This document shows positions 53,953-62,455 of a stretch of 64,000 nucleotides of DNA, piece after piece. The DNA is from Maridesulfovibrio ferrireducens. Lineage in GTDB: Bacteria; Desulfobacterota; Desulfovibrionia; Desulfovibrionales; Desulfovibrionaceae. The DNA lies in contig NZ_JAEINN010000006.1 in NCBI RefSeq assembly GCF_016342405.1, positions 1 to 64,000 of the forward strand, written 5' to 3'. Each line of letters starts with the position of its first letter. The first letter of the stretch is position 1. The notes under the pieces are model-generated. The model searched no databases, was not told the DNA's origin, and saw nothing but the letters and a program-made list of their open reading frames with translations. The position numbers and the translations under genes were made by a program.

Positions 53953-56253
53953 TTATTTTTTTACGCACATGGTTCTAAAGTACTTTTTGCCGTCGCGCTC
54001 TATGCGTTCAACGCCGTGGATATCACTTTCATATCCGGGATACACATTCTCAAAGTTCTGACGGGTTTCCAAATATTCATAAACAGCATCAGCCTTGTCA
54101 TTCAAAATTTCCCCGCCCATAATCACTGGAATGCCGGGAGGATAAGGAACAACCATCACTGCTGGAATACGGCCCTTCATTTCTTTAAGTTCAACATATT
54201 CAACATTTTTGCGGACAACGTTATGGTAAGCTTCCGAAGGCTTCATAGCCTGATCAGGAATTACCTGAAATGCGGCCTGCATCTTATCAAGCAGTTTGTG
54301 CTCTTTGTAATATTTATGGATGGAGTTACAGTGGTCTTTCAAACCCACTCCGTCATAAGCTTCCGGAAAACTCTGCACCAGATCAGGCTGCACTTTATTC
54401 AAAGAAACATTGCCGTCATAAAGCTCTTTAAACTTGAGCAATCCGGCCAAAAGGGAGCCTTGTTTAGCCTTGGTTGTTCCCATTGAATTAAGGAGCAGGA
54501 AAGAATAATAATCTGTTTTTTCGCAAACAATTCCGTGGTTAATAAGATAGTTAGTGACTATTGAAGCAGGTATGCCTTCATCCAGCATTTCACCGCTTTC
54601 CTTCAAACCGGGAGTTGTGAAAGTGAGCTTAATGGGGTCGAGCATGGCATAATTATCTTCAATGTCATCAAATCCATGCCAATCATCTTTTGAACTGAAA
54701 ACCCACGGTTTCTGATTTTCACAAAGATACTGTGTCGGCACATCTTCAAAATTTTTGATTTCCCCGTCCTGATCAACCTTGGCGGGCTGCCACATTTCAA
54801 AGAACCAATCATTCTCATCCTTCATTTCCTTAGCAATTTTGGAAACTTTTTTACGCAGATTAATAGCTTCCAGAATAGTGTCATTCATCAAGACTTCGCC
54901 GCTGTCTTCCATCATTTTGGTTGCAACATCAAGCGAGGCTATCATGCTGTACTGAGGCGAAGTAGAGCCATGCATCATGTATGATTCATTCAGCTCATCA
55001 GGATCAATTTTCACATGACTTCCGTCCCTGACATGAAGCATGGATGCCTGTGAAAAAGCCATCAGCAACTTATGAGTAGAATGCGAACAGAAAATAGGCG
55101 GATGATTTTCATTGAGATCATCGTCAGCCATGCCGAAATGATCTTTGTAAATCGGATGAAAACGGGCGTAAGCATACCAAGCTTCATCAAAATGAAGGTT
55201 CTCAACACTTTTCTGCAACTGCTTTTTGATATTGATTACGTTGTAACAAATGCCGTCATAAGTGGAATTGGTGAGCGCAGACATTTTTACGCTGCTCGAT
55301 TTAATATTATCCGGTATCAGTTTGTTTTCTTTAACTTTAGTCTGAATGGATTTTTCGGAAAATTCTGACAAACGGCAAGGACCGATAATCCCGCGTTTAT
55401 TACGGCGGGGAACCATATAAATCGGATAGGCATCGGTTATGACCATGGCGTAGTTGAGCGACTTATGGCAGTTGCGATCAACAAAAGCGATATCATCCCG
55501 CACCAGCTGACTGCGCCAGATAATCTGGTTTACATTCGATGTTCCGTTAAGAACATAATAGGTCTGATCGGCACCGAATACCCGCGCTGAATTCTTTTCA
55601 GCATCGCCCACAACCCCCTCATGATCGAGCAGTGAACCAAGCTCCGGAACAGAAATGGAAAGATCGGAACGAAAAACATTTTCACCGTAAAATTTGTGCA
55701 TCGCAACACCGGCAGGACTTCTGAGGAAACCTTCACCGCCCATATGTCCGGGAGTGTGCCAAGCGTATTTGTACGCTTCAGAATATTTAACCATTTGACC
55801 GAAAAAGACCGGATACACACTTTTTACGTACTCAATGAGCAAAGTTTCAATGCGTCCGGCGAGAAATTCAGAAGTATCGGCTGTTTTCCAAAGACATTCA
55901 TTGATCTGGCGCAACACCTTCGTCGCCAAATCTTCCATCGCAGTTCGATCAGTCAGCAGGAAAATAGGGATGGTCTTATTGCGTTTACGGATTTCATCGA
56001 GAAGCAATTCAGGAGGCATAACTTCATCCGCTCTCTCTCCCTGAATATCCCAATCAATAACCACTGCGCCAAGGTCTGCACGGGACATGAAAATTTCAAC
56101 AGCATCTTCATAACTGTAAGAAGGGATTACTGAGCATTCCTGCTCTCCGATAAGTTCTTCTTCTAACTCACGAAGACGAAGTCCTTCATCATTTGATGCT
56201 TCAAACTGACCGGAAACAATCAAAACAGGCCAAGAATGCTTGGTTATCTTCAT
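53953..56253 (-). CDS. biodegradative Orn/Lys/Arg decarboxylase
   Basis: A 766-aa PLP enzyme of fold type I. Order: N-terminal wing domain (about 1-140), PLP core, C-terminal domain. The PLP Lys is K395 in CSHSTHKLLM; D356 (HFDEAW) and H263 contact the cofactor. Length matches inducible acid-resistance arginine or lysine decarboxylases, which consume protons in the cytoplasm. AAAGGAG precedes the ATG. The two permease genes lie downstream past a terminator. Which amino acid it uses cannot be read reliably. Confidence 0.92.
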   Translation of the reverse strand: MKITKHSWPVLIVSGQFEASNDEGLRLRELEEELIGEQECSVIPSYSYEDAVEIFMSRADLGAVVIDWDIQGERADEVMPPELLLDEIRKRNKTIPIFLLTDRTAMEDLATKVLRQINECLWKTADTSEFLAGRIETLLIEYVKSVYPVFFGQMVKYSEAYKYAWHTPGHMGGEGFLRSPAGVAMHKFYGENVFRSDLSISVPELGSLLDHEGVVGDAEKNSARVFGADQTYYVLNGTSNVNQIIWRSQLVRDDIAFVDRNCHKSLNYAMVITDAYPIYMVPRRNKRGIIGPCRLSEFSEKSIQTKVKENKLIPDNIKSSSVKMSALTNSTYDGICYNVINIKKQLQKSVENLHFDEAWYAYARFHPIYKDHFGMADDDLNENHPPIFCSHSTHKLLMAFSQASMLHVRDGSHVKIDPDELNESYMMHGSTSPQYSMIASLDVATKMMEDSGEVLMNDTILEAINLRKKVSKIAKEMKDENDWFFEMWQPAKVDQDGEIKNFEDVPTQYLCENQKPWVFSSKDDWHGFDDIEDNYAMLDPIKLTFTTPGLKESGEMLDEGIPASIVTNYLINHGIVCEKTDYYSFLLLNSMGTTKAKQGSLLAGLLKFKELYDGNVSLNKVQPDLVQSFPEAYDGVGLKDHCNSIHKYYKEHKLLDKMQAAFQVIPDQAMKPSEAYHNVVRKNVEYVELKEMKGRIPAVMVVPYPPGIPVIMGGEILNDKADAVYEYLETRQNFENVYPGYESDIHGVERIERDGKKYFRTMCVKK

Positions 56254-56372
56254 CCCGCGTACTCCTTTCTAGTATTTCGTATTTAATTCCCTTAAAAAAT
56301 ATTCATCCCTCATTAAAAAACTTTTTATATTAATTACAATTACATCAAATTTGGAATAATGGCTATAGTATC

Positions 56373-56405
56373 AAAAAAAAGCCCCCATGATTTCTCATGA
56401 AGGGA
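56373..56405 (-). terminator. terminator of the lipoprotein operon
   Basis: CCCTTCATGA / TCATGGGGG (two G-U pairs) with a TTTC loop is followed on the minus strand by a run of eight T. Confidence 0.85.
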
Positions 56406-56474
56406 CTATCAGCTGCAAAACAAATTCAACTTATTTCATTACATTACCAAATCAAAGTTTCATACACACCTAGC

Positions 56475-57080
56475 TTAATGCATTTCTAAAGTATGTTGCC
56501 CAGCTTTTAAAGGCGTTCCTCTAAGCTCTATACCTTTCCCGTTTAATTCAGGTAACCACGCAGCATTCAATCCCTCCGGCAATGGAGCAAGAAGATTTTT
56601 CCCCCATCGAAGCTGCTGCGGTTCACGAGATAAATGATCTGCATCCGCAAGACTTGTTACAACCAGGAAAAATTGAACGGCATTATCGTGGCCGAGGTCG
56701 TCTTCCCACTCAAAAAGGTTACCGCTTTTCAACACCCTGTCCTCATCAAAAGTCAGCAATAAAGCCACCCGTTTGGCATCAGCTGTTGCGTGAACAAGTT
56801 TAATAAGTGATAGCCATTCATATTGCAGAGAAGCACCTACTTGAAATTCACTGATATCAATATTTTCATACAGCCAGACCATACCACTGCCCATTTCACC
56901 GATCTGATCAGGTGGACCTAAATCGGCAAGAAGCTCATTCCATGAGGATTTGCCCTGCTCATACTCAGCCGGATCAAAAGCAATCGAATTCAAGCCTTCT
57001 TTTTTGATAATAGTACAGCCTGAAAACAAGACAGAACAAAGCAAAAGTATTGTTAAAAATTTAATCGATCTCTGGCTCAT
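56475..57080 (-). CDS. lipoprotein of unknown function, 201 aa
   Basis: The start at 57080 is set by the signal peptide (MSQRSIKFLTILLLC, lipobox FSGC). A longer reading from 57293 runs through the preceding gene in another frame and is rejected. The mature part has a BamE/SmpA-like segment SSWNELLADLGPPDQIG, then no motif I know. The start overlaps the upstream lipoprotein gene by 20 bases. Confidence 0.75.
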   Translation of the reverse strand: MSQRSIKFLTILLLCSVLFSGCTIIKKEGLNSIAFDPAEYEQGKSSWNELLADLGPPDQIGEMGSGMVWLYENIDISEFQVGASLQYEWLSLIKLVHATADAKRVALLLTFDEDRVLKSGNLFEWEDDLGHDNAVQFFLVVTSLADADHLSREPQQLRWGKNLLAPLPEGLNAAWLPELNGKGIELRGTPLKAGQHTLEMH

Positions 57081-57444
57081 AAGGCACGCTTTCCTTGCTA
57101 AAGCTGAAATCTTCCATAACTCCCTCGGCATCAAAAAAGAATACGGCCCGATCGTAAACAGCCTTATCGTTGGCATAGTTAAATACAAGCAAAAAGACTC
57201 CGCCACCTTTTCTGTGCTCATGCAAATAATAAAAAACAGGCTTTTCTTTAAGAGTAATAATCTGTGAAGGAGGCCCCAAAGCTTTGATGACATCCGCCTG
57301 AGTCGTCACGCCAGTCTTAAAAACAGGCGCATCCTTTGATCGCCATGTATTGTCCACTCCGGTAGTTCGCTCATAGCTTGCACAAGCGGACAACCCGAAT
57401 ACGACTAAAAACGACATTACTAATGTAAATATCCGTATTTTCAT
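57061..57444 (-). CDS. BamE/SmpA-like lipoprotein
   Basis: A 127-aa lipoprotein, lipobox LSAC, with the pattern TGVTTQADVIKALGPPSQI, as in SmpA/OmlA (BamE) domains, and a beta-rich end. It may be an outer-membrane lipoprotein but need not belong to the Bam complex. GAGGAG lies 6 bases before the ATG at 57444. It is the middle gene of DsrE - lipoprotein - lipoprotein. Confidence 0.8.
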   Translation of the reverse strand: MKIRIFTLVMSFLVVFGLSACASYERTTGVDNTWRSKDAPVFKTGVTTQADVIKALGPPSQIITLKEKPVFYYLHEHRKGGGVFLLVFNYANDKAVYDRAVFFFDAEGVMEDFSFSKESVPYEPEID

Positions 57445-57486
57445 TTTTGCTCCTCGTTCTTCTGCCAAATAATAACTTATAAAAAA

Positions 57487-57831
57487 TTAAACTGTCAGTA
57501 ACTTTTCATTACTTTTAAGAAGATCAGTCAACGGCTCTCCCCAATAAATGACTTCCACTTTTTGCGCTTCGATTTCTCCGACCAAGCCATACATATCAGC
57601 GCAGGAACGGCACACACTCATATTCACGCCAGCTTTTAGCGCACTTGAAATAAGTTTTTTTATTGTCTCGTTCTCAGCTGCAAGCTTTACCGAGCCGCCC
57701 CAAATAATAATGGTTACTTCCTCCCACCATCCTTTAAGTAATGAATTAACACCATACATAAATACCATTTTTTCTGCAGCTTCAACATCAGCATTAGTCC
57801 ATAGAATATAAAGATGTGTTTTCTCGCTCAT
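57487..57831 (-). CDS. DsrE-family protein
   Basis: A 114-aa cytoplasmic protein of the DsrE/DsrF-like fold: LYILWTNADVEAAEKMVFMYG, VTIIIWGGSVKL, and C-R-S-C in VNMSVCRSCADMYG, where one conserved Cys may carry sulfur. The start at 57831 follows a GGGGGTG box. It is probably a sulfur carrier or a regulatory relative. It heads a small operon with two lipoproteins and is divergent from a GNAT gene. Confidence 0.82.
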   Translation of the reverse strand: MSEKTHLYILWTNADVEAAEKMVFMYGVNSLLKGWWEEVTIIIWGGSVKLAAENETIKKLISSALKAGVNMSVCRSCADMYGLVGEIEAQKVEVIYWGEPLTDLLKSNEKLLTV

Positions 57832-57869
57832 TATCACCCCCGTGTTTATGTTTTAGTTATTGCTGCTAA

Positions 57870-57910
57870 TGATACTTTTTTGGTATCATTTGTTTTTAAA
57901 AATACCAAAA
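57870..57910. repeat. overlapping inverted repeats in a divergent promoter region
   Basis: TGATAC (57870-57875) can pair with GTATCA (57883-57888). The overlapping TTTTGGTAT (57878-57886) can instead pair with ATACCAAAA (57902-57910). They lie between the DsrE and GNAT genes and may be operator half-sites or competing stems. Confidence 0.4.
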
Positions 57911-57941
57911 GCAACCCTTCAGTCATAAATGAGATTAATTA

Positions 57942-58364
57942 ATGCAAGTAAGAGAATTCAAACAGGAAGACGAAGAAAAAGTCATTGAATTATGGAAAGA
58001 ATGCAATCTTGTTGCACCGTGGAATGACCCGAAAAATGATATTCGCAGAAAAATGATAATTGATCCTGATTTATTTTTGGTAGGTATATACAAAAACGAA
58101 ATTGTAGCCACAGTGATGGGCGGATACGAAGGACATAGAGGATGGATAAACTATCTGGCAGTATCTCCGGAAGTTCAAAAAAAAGGATTTGCAAAAAAGA
58201 TAATGAATTGTGTGGAAGACAGAATAAAAGCGAAGGGATGCCCTAAAATTAATCTTCAGGTCCGTAAAACAAATACTGAGGTTTTAGCTTTCTATCAAGG
58301 TCTGGGCTATGAAATTGATAACGTTATAGGATTGGGCAAGAGACTTATTTCTAACGATGAATAA
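57942..58364 (+). CDS. GNAT-family acetyltransferase (YpeA-like)
   Basis: A 140-aa acetyl-CoA-dependent acetyltransferase. The acetyl-CoA loop lies in INYLAVSPEVQKKGFAKKIM (pattern Q/R-x-x-G-x-A). The C-terminal FYQGLGYE segment is typical. Acceptor unknown. The 3' end and terminator of this gene are duplicated at 59711-59852. Confidence 0.9.
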   Translation: MQVREFKQEDEEKVIELWKECNLVAPWNDPKNDIRRKMIIDPDLFLVGIYKNEIVATVMGGYEGHRGWINYLAVSPEVQKKGFAKKIMNCVEDRIKAKGCPKINLQVRKTNTEVLAFYQGLGYEIDNVIGLGKRLISNDE

Positions 58365-58423
58365 TTATACTTGATCTGTAACATCCTAAAGAAAAAGGGC
58401 TAAGCTGATTCAGCTTAGCCCTT
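58258..58423 (+). repeat. first copy of the GNAT 3'-end duplication
   Basis: This covers the last codons of the GNAT gene and the hairpin after it. A diverged copy with a 39-nt internal deletion is at 59711-59852 in the same orientation. Confidence 0.85.
58395..58423. terminator. terminator shared by the GNAT and GltD-like genes
   Basis: AAGGGCTAAGCTG / CAGCTTAGCCCTT is a perfect stem. The T-run is on the minus-strand side, ending the GltD-like gene. Confidence 0.92.
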
Positions 58424-58434
58424 AATGAAATCTT

Positions 58435-59670
58435 CTACGAAGCATTACTCTCAATGTACTCAAGAATTGATTGCGCCGAACGCTTTGAACAATTGACCGC
58501 TTCAACCACTGTCCTGGCACCGGTCACAACATCTCCAGATGCGAAAACCCCTTCCCGGGTTGTACGTCCTTCCTCATCTGTAATAACTAGACCTGTTTTG
58601 CCAACCTGAAGGCCAGATAAATTACCCCTCGGGGTCTGACTGACAGCAACAAACACTGAGTTTGCTTCAAAATATTCTTCAACACCCGCAATTGTTTCGA
58701 GGCGTGTTTTACCTTGCTCATCTTCAACTTTCTGCGTCTTGGCACACAATACGCGAGTATCTTCTATCTCAAGAGGAGAAGTGTAGAATTTGAACTTAAC
58801 ACCATCCAGTTTAGCGTATTCATATTCGTACTTGGTAGCACTTATATCCTCTTCGCCACGCCGGTATAAAATGGTCACTTCCTCCGCACCTTTCCGTAAT
58901 GCGGTTCGCGCCACATCCATGGCAACATTACCAGCTCCGATGACGGCAACTTTTTTTCCTAATGTATAAACATCGGGATTTTTGAGATAATTGATAGCAT
59001 AATGAACATGCCCAAGCGTTTCTCCCTTAAGACGCAGCGGTCTGGGATTCCATACTCCAGTTCCGATGAAGACGGCCTGATATTCATCCCGGAACAGGTC
59101 ATCAATACTTATTACCGGACCAATGAGTGTATTAGGGCGAATTTTTACGCCTAATTTAAGCAATCTTTTTTTGATTTTTTCCAAAATATCTTTAGGAAGT
59201 CGGAAGTCAGGGATGCCATACTGGAGGACACCGCCAATCTTTTCTTCAGACTCAAAAATGGTCACGGCGAATCCTTGAGAGGCAAGGATAAAAGCAACGG
59301 AGATGCCGGCTGGTCCAGATCCGATGATGGCTATTCGTTTGCCGTTATTCTTGTTTTGCGGCTGACTTGGCTGATATTGATCCAGATAATATCTGGATAC
59401 GTAATTTTCAATGTCACTCACTTGTACGGGAGAACTCTTTCGCCCGAGAATGCAGTGTCCTTCACAAAAATTTTCATGAGGACAAATGAGTGAACAAACT
59501 ACAGAAAGTGGATTGTTCATGAAAAGTAATTCGCCAGCTCTCTGCATATCCCCATCCAACAATGCCTTCACCATTTTATTGACCGGGGTACTGATCGGGC
59601 ATCCTTTAGTGCACAAAGGACGCTTGCATTGCAGGCAGCGACTTGCTTCCTCAATAATATGTTTTCCCAT
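58435..59670 (-). CDS. GltD-like NAD(P)H-dependent Fe-S/FAD oxidoreductase
   Basis: A 411-aa protein of the glutamate synthase beta subunit family. N-terminal cysteines for two [4Fe-4S] clusters (CLQCKRPLCTKGC near residue 13, then CSLICPHENFCEGHC) precede an FAD site (IIGSGPAGISVAF) and an NAD(P)H site (VIGAGNVAMDVA). The end GDVVTGARTVVEA is conserved. It could serve as NfnB-type or standalone electron-transfer subunit; no large glutamate synthase subunit lies nearby. It is flanked by direct copies of the GNAT 3' end. Confidence 0.88.
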   Translation of the reverse strand: MGKHIIEEASRCLQCKRPLCTKGCPISTPVNKMVKALLDGDMQRAGELLFMNNPLSVVCSLICPHENFCEGHCILGRKSSPVQVSDIENYVSRYYLDQYQPSQPQNKNNGKRIAIIGSGPAGISVAFILASQGFAVTIFESEEKIGGVLQYGIPDFRLPKDILEKIKKRLLKLGVKIRPNTLIGPVISIDDLFRDEYQAVFIGTGVWNPRPLRLKGETLGHVHYAINYLKNPDVYTLGKKVAVIGAGNVAMDVARTALRKGAEEVTILYRRGEEDISATKYEYEYAKLDGVKFKFYTSPLEIEDTRVLCAKTQKVEDEQGKTRLETIAGVEEYFEANSVFVAVSQTPRGNLSGLQVGKTGLVITDEEGRTTREGVFASGDVVTGARTVVEAVNCSKRSAQSILEYIESNAS

Positions 59671-59710
59671 TATATTACCCCTTTTATGGCTTTAGTGGAT
59701 GGTGTTGGCT

Positions 59711-59784
59711 TCAAGATCCGTAAAACAAATGCTATTGATAACGTTAGCGGATTGGACAAGAGACTTATTTCTAACGATGAGTAA
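59711..59784 (+). pseudogene. remnant of a duplicated GNAT gene 3' end
   Basis: The sequence encodes IRKTN-A-IDNVSGLDKRLISNDE, matching the GNAT C-terminus VRKTN...IDNVIGLGKRLISNDE. About 13 codons (TEVLAFYQGLGYE region) are missing in frame. Reading from an ATG at 59686 gives a 32-codon ORF with no match to GNAT before this point. It is too short to fold as an acetyltransferase. Confidence 0.8.
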
Positions 59785-59823
59785 CTATACTTTATATGTA
59801 AGGTCCTAAAAAACAAAAAGAAA

Positions 59824-59852
59824 AAGGGCTAAGCTGATTTAGCTTAACCCTT
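59824..59852 (-). terminator. terminator of the first tRNA-Phe gene, from the duplicated GNAT terminator
   Basis: GGGCTAAGCT / AGCTTAACCC with one mismatch is followed on the minus strand by TTTTTCTTTTTG. It now lies just after a tRNA gene. Confidence 0.85.
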
Positions 59853-59863
59853 AAATTTCCAAG

Positions 59864-59939
59864 TGGTGCCGAGGGAGAGAATTGAACTCCCGACACGTGG
59901 ATTTTCAGTCCACTGCTCTACCGACTGAGCTACCTCGGC
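59864..59939 (-). tRNA. tRNA-Phe (GAA), copy 1
   Basis: The minus strand folds as a full cloverleaf: acceptor GCCGAGG / CCTCGGC, D-arm GCTCAGTCGGTAGAGC, anticodon stem GTGGA / TCCAC with loop CTGAAAA (anticodon GAA), T-arm GGGAG-TTCAATT-CTCTC, discriminator A and encoded CCA. Length 76 nt with CCA. It is identical to the copy at 60101-60176. Confidence 0.97.
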
Positions 59940-60059
59940 GCCGATAGGTAAGTCCTATCATAACATTGATTTATGTCAACTGAGAATTTCAGCTCTAAAG
60001 AAATTTATAAGCTTACCCAAAAAAACGACTCAAATTCGATTGAAATCTTCCACAATAGA

Positions 60060-60088
60060 AAAAGCCCTCATAATAAATTATGAGGGCT
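60060..60088 (-). terminator. terminator of the second tRNA-Phe gene
   Basis: AGCCCTCATAAT / ATTATGAGGGCT is a perfect stem with a 2-nt loop, followed on the minus strand by TTTTT. Confidence 0.9.
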
Positions 60089-60100
60089 ATTCTTTACAGA

Positions 60101-60176
60101 TGGTGCCGAGGGAGAGAATTGAACTCCCGACACGTGGATTTTCAGTCCACTGCTCTACCGACTGAGCTACCTCGGC
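60101..60176 (-). tRNA. tRNA-Phe (GAA), copy 2
   Basis: Same sequence, fold, anticodon and encoded CCA as copy 1. The two are 161 bases apart and each has its own terminator, so they are separate transcripts or processed from one. Confidence 0.97.
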
Positions 60177-60239
60177 GCCGCTGAGGAGAGATAACTAACT
60201 AAACATGCTCGCCTTGGCAAGCTCTTTTTTAGTTTTTAC

Positions 60240-62021
60240 TTAATTTTTTTCGTATTTATCCAATCCGAGCCTGATTAAGGCCTCTTTTGAAACCAGATTA
60301 CGTATTCTATTACCATATTCTTTCTTTAACGCGGCAAGATATTCAGGATCTGTTTTACCTTTCCAGGTGGTCACTTCATTATATCTTTTCGGAATGGATA
60401 TGGCATCCGGATCATAGCCGGTATCGAAGCGAACTTTCCACCGCATTGCCCGGACTCTTTCCCCGATGGTATCCATGTTCTCGGCAATTTCAGTATATCC
60501 GACAGATTTAAGACAGGCGGAAAGCTGCTCATCATTATAAACGCCGCGTCCGAACAGACAAGCGACCATTGAAGTAATGAAAGCACGTCCTGTTTCATCT
60601 CCGATAAGGAAATCACAGACTGCGTCAACATCCTTCTTGTCGTTTTTCTGATCCCAGGCGTACCCTCCTGAGTCCAGATGTGAATGTCTGAACCCTAGAC
60701 TCTCCGCAACGTAGAAAGTCTCTCCTGTGGCATATCCCGCCATTTCCTGACCAAGGACGCATGCAAAGTCTTCTCCGCCATATTTCTTGGCGGCTACGAG
60801 AGTTCCTTTACTGAGTGCGGCATAAAATTCGTTCTCTGCCTGTCCTAAATAATTAACCGCTTTTTTATATCCTTCAGCATCACCGAAAGCGAGCGGAACA
60901 ATTGTTTCTTTTTCAGTAATAATACCTTTTTCAAAAGCTTCAGTTGCCCATGCAAGAGCAACTCCGCCCGACATGACATCAAGTCCGACTTTTTCAATTT
61001 CGTCCATTATGGCAAGAACATGAAATGCATCAGTCACGCCAAGCATGGAGCCAGTTGCAAAAATAGGCTCGTAATCATAGGCCACCTGACGGTACATGTA
61101 CTGATTCTGTTCCATAAATTTTTCGCGAACAAAACCTAAATGGATACAGCCGACAGGACAACCGGCACAGGCTGCGTTCCTGAGCAAAGTGTCATCCGCA
61201 AATTTTTCTCCCGTAATTCCGGCGATGTCATCATCTTTAGTGGCCTGAAGATTACGCCAAGGCAGAGACTTAAGCTCATTAAGAACATTCAGATTCGCGG
61301 CAGTACCTAAATTATGATATTTACTCATCATGTCAGTACCGGTCATTTTTTCATAAACTTCATCAAAAACCTTCGAATAATCTTTATTATCCGGCAATGC
61401 GAATGAACCGTCACCTTGAATAACAATACCTTTCAGGTTTTTTGACCCCATAACTCCGCCGGAACCGAGTCTGCCGAAGTGACGATATGTATCGGCATTA
61501 ATACAAGCCATGCCGGATAAACTTTCACCCGCAGGTCCTATGCGTAAAATGGAACGATGCCCTGAACCGGGGAACATGCGGCGCAGCAGCTTACCTGTGG
61601 AAAAAACATCTTTTCCGGCCAGAAACTGAACATCTTTAACTTCAAGATGACTCATTCCGATGGAAAGACAGGACAAACGCGGAGCGCGCCCTTTGATAAC
61701 AATGGCATCATAATCGGCAAAACGGATAGCAAGAGCTGAACGTCCTCCGGCATGACTTTCTGCAAACTGATCATGATACGGAGATTTAAATGAGCAAACG
61801 GTTTTGCTCATGAGCGGAAAAAGTCCGGTCAAAGCACCGATTGAAAAAATCAAAGGCTGGTCCGGGTCATCCCAAGGACGCTGAGCATGTCCATAAATAT
61901 CGAACAGGAGCGCGCCTAAACCGCTCCCCCCTGCAAATTCATTACGTCCCTCAATCTTGGCAACATTTCCCTTACCGGTCGCAAGATCAACCACGAGAAC
62001 TCTAAAATAATCGCGAATCAT
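60240..62021 (-). CDS. aldehyde:ferredoxin oxidoreductase, tungsten-dependent
   Basis: A 593-aa enzyme that oxidises aldehydes to acids (or reduces acids) with ferredoxin. The N-terminal region (RVLVVDLATGKG, GGSGLGALLFDIYG) binds the bis-tungstopterin with FAESHAGGRSAL. The [4Fe-4S] ligands are C285, C288 and C292 (CAGCPVGC) and a late Cys in ACLFGRG. Length is typical. It overlaps the upstream ferredoxin gene by 4 bases. The nearby Mo/W importer would supply its metal. Confidence 0.95.
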   Translation of the reverse strand: MIRDYFRVLVVDLATGKGNVAKIEGRNEFAGGSGLGALLFDIYGHAQRPWDDPDQPLIFSIGALTGLFPLMSKTVCSFKSPYHDQFAESHAGGRSALAIRFADYDAIVIKGRAPRLSCLSIGMSHLEVKDVQFLAGKDVFSTGKLLRRMFPGSGHRSILRIGPAGESLSGMACINADTYRHFGRLGSGGVMGSKNLKGIVIQGDGSFALPDNKDYSKVFDEVYEKMTGTDMMSKYHNLGTAANLNVLNELKSLPWRNLQATKDDDIAGITGEKFADDTLLRNAACAGCPVGCIHLGFVREKFMEQNQYMYRQVAYDYEPIFATGSMLGVTDAFHVLAIMDEIEKVGLDVMSGGVALAWATEAFEKGIITEKETIVPLAFGDAEGYKKAVNYLGQAENEFYAALSKGTLVAAKKYGGEDFACVLGQEMAGYATGETFYVAESLGFRHSHLDSGGYAWDQKNDKKDVDAVCDFLIGDETGRAFITSMVACLFGRGVYNDEQLSACLKSVGYTEIAENMDTIGERVRAMRWKVRFDTGYDPDAISIPKRYNEVTTWKGKTDPEYLAALKKEYGNRIRNLVSKEALIRLGLDKYEKN

Positions 62022-62455
62022 AATGCGTCCTCCTTCTTTGCTCTTTTCGTGCTCTCGGACTCACGCATCTCAAGACATTCATGAGGACAGAATTTTACAC
62101 ATCTTCCGCAATGAATGCAGACAAACGGGCGTTTCTTAAGATCTAAATAAATTGCATCAACAGGACAGGCTTCTGCACACTTTCCGCAACGTATGCACAA
62201 ATCCTTTTTATGGATAACACCGCCACCTTTTTTGCGTGGCGACATAGCTTGAGTGGGACAAGCAACCGCACAAGGCGCAGGATCACAGGCAAGACAGACT
62301 TTCGCCACAAATCCGGTAGATAACCCTCCGGAAGAGGAAATTCTGATTCCTGCGGTGTTCCATGACAGCAACTTATGCACTTGCCGCGCACACGCAAAGG
62401 AGCATGAATGACATCCTATGCATCGTTCCATATGGGCAGCAGTCAGGGTTTTCAT
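62018..62455 (-). CDS. four-cluster ferredoxin partner of the AOR
   Basis: A 145-aa cytoplasmic electron carrier with four Cys motifs: CIGCHSCSFAC, CLACDPAPCAVAC, CIRCGKCAEAC and CIHCGRCVKFC. This layout is that of the HycB/DmsB-type electron-transfer subunit found with AOR enzymes (AorB). The ATG at 62455 is chosen, with GGAG 7 bases upstream. The gene precedes and overlaps the AOR gene (ATGA). Confidence 0.93.
   Translation of the reverse strand: MKTLTAAHMERCIGCHSCSFACARQVHKLLSWNTAGIRISSSGGLSTGFVAKVCLACDPAPCAVACPTQAMSPRKKGGGVIHKKDLCIRCGKCAEACPVDAIYLDLKKRPFVCIHCGRCVKFCPHECLEMRESESTKRAKKEDAL

Larger units (their letters stand above)
59711..59852 (+). repeat. second copy of the GNAT 3'-end duplication
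   Basis: Besides the coding remnant, the following spacer and the hairpin AAGGGCTAAGCT... are conserved with the copy at 58258-58423. Several point changes show that it is old. Confidence 0.85.

Noticed and set aside
57081-57293. N-terminal extension of the 201-aa lipoprotein
   Set aside because: It overlaps the preceding lipoprotein gene in another frame. The internal ATG at 57080 begins a clear lipoprotein signal peptide.
59686-59784. 32-codon ORF covering the GNAT remnant as a real gene
   Set aside because: Its C-terminal half is a truncated copy of GNAT and it has no convincing RBS; a decayed duplication explains it better.
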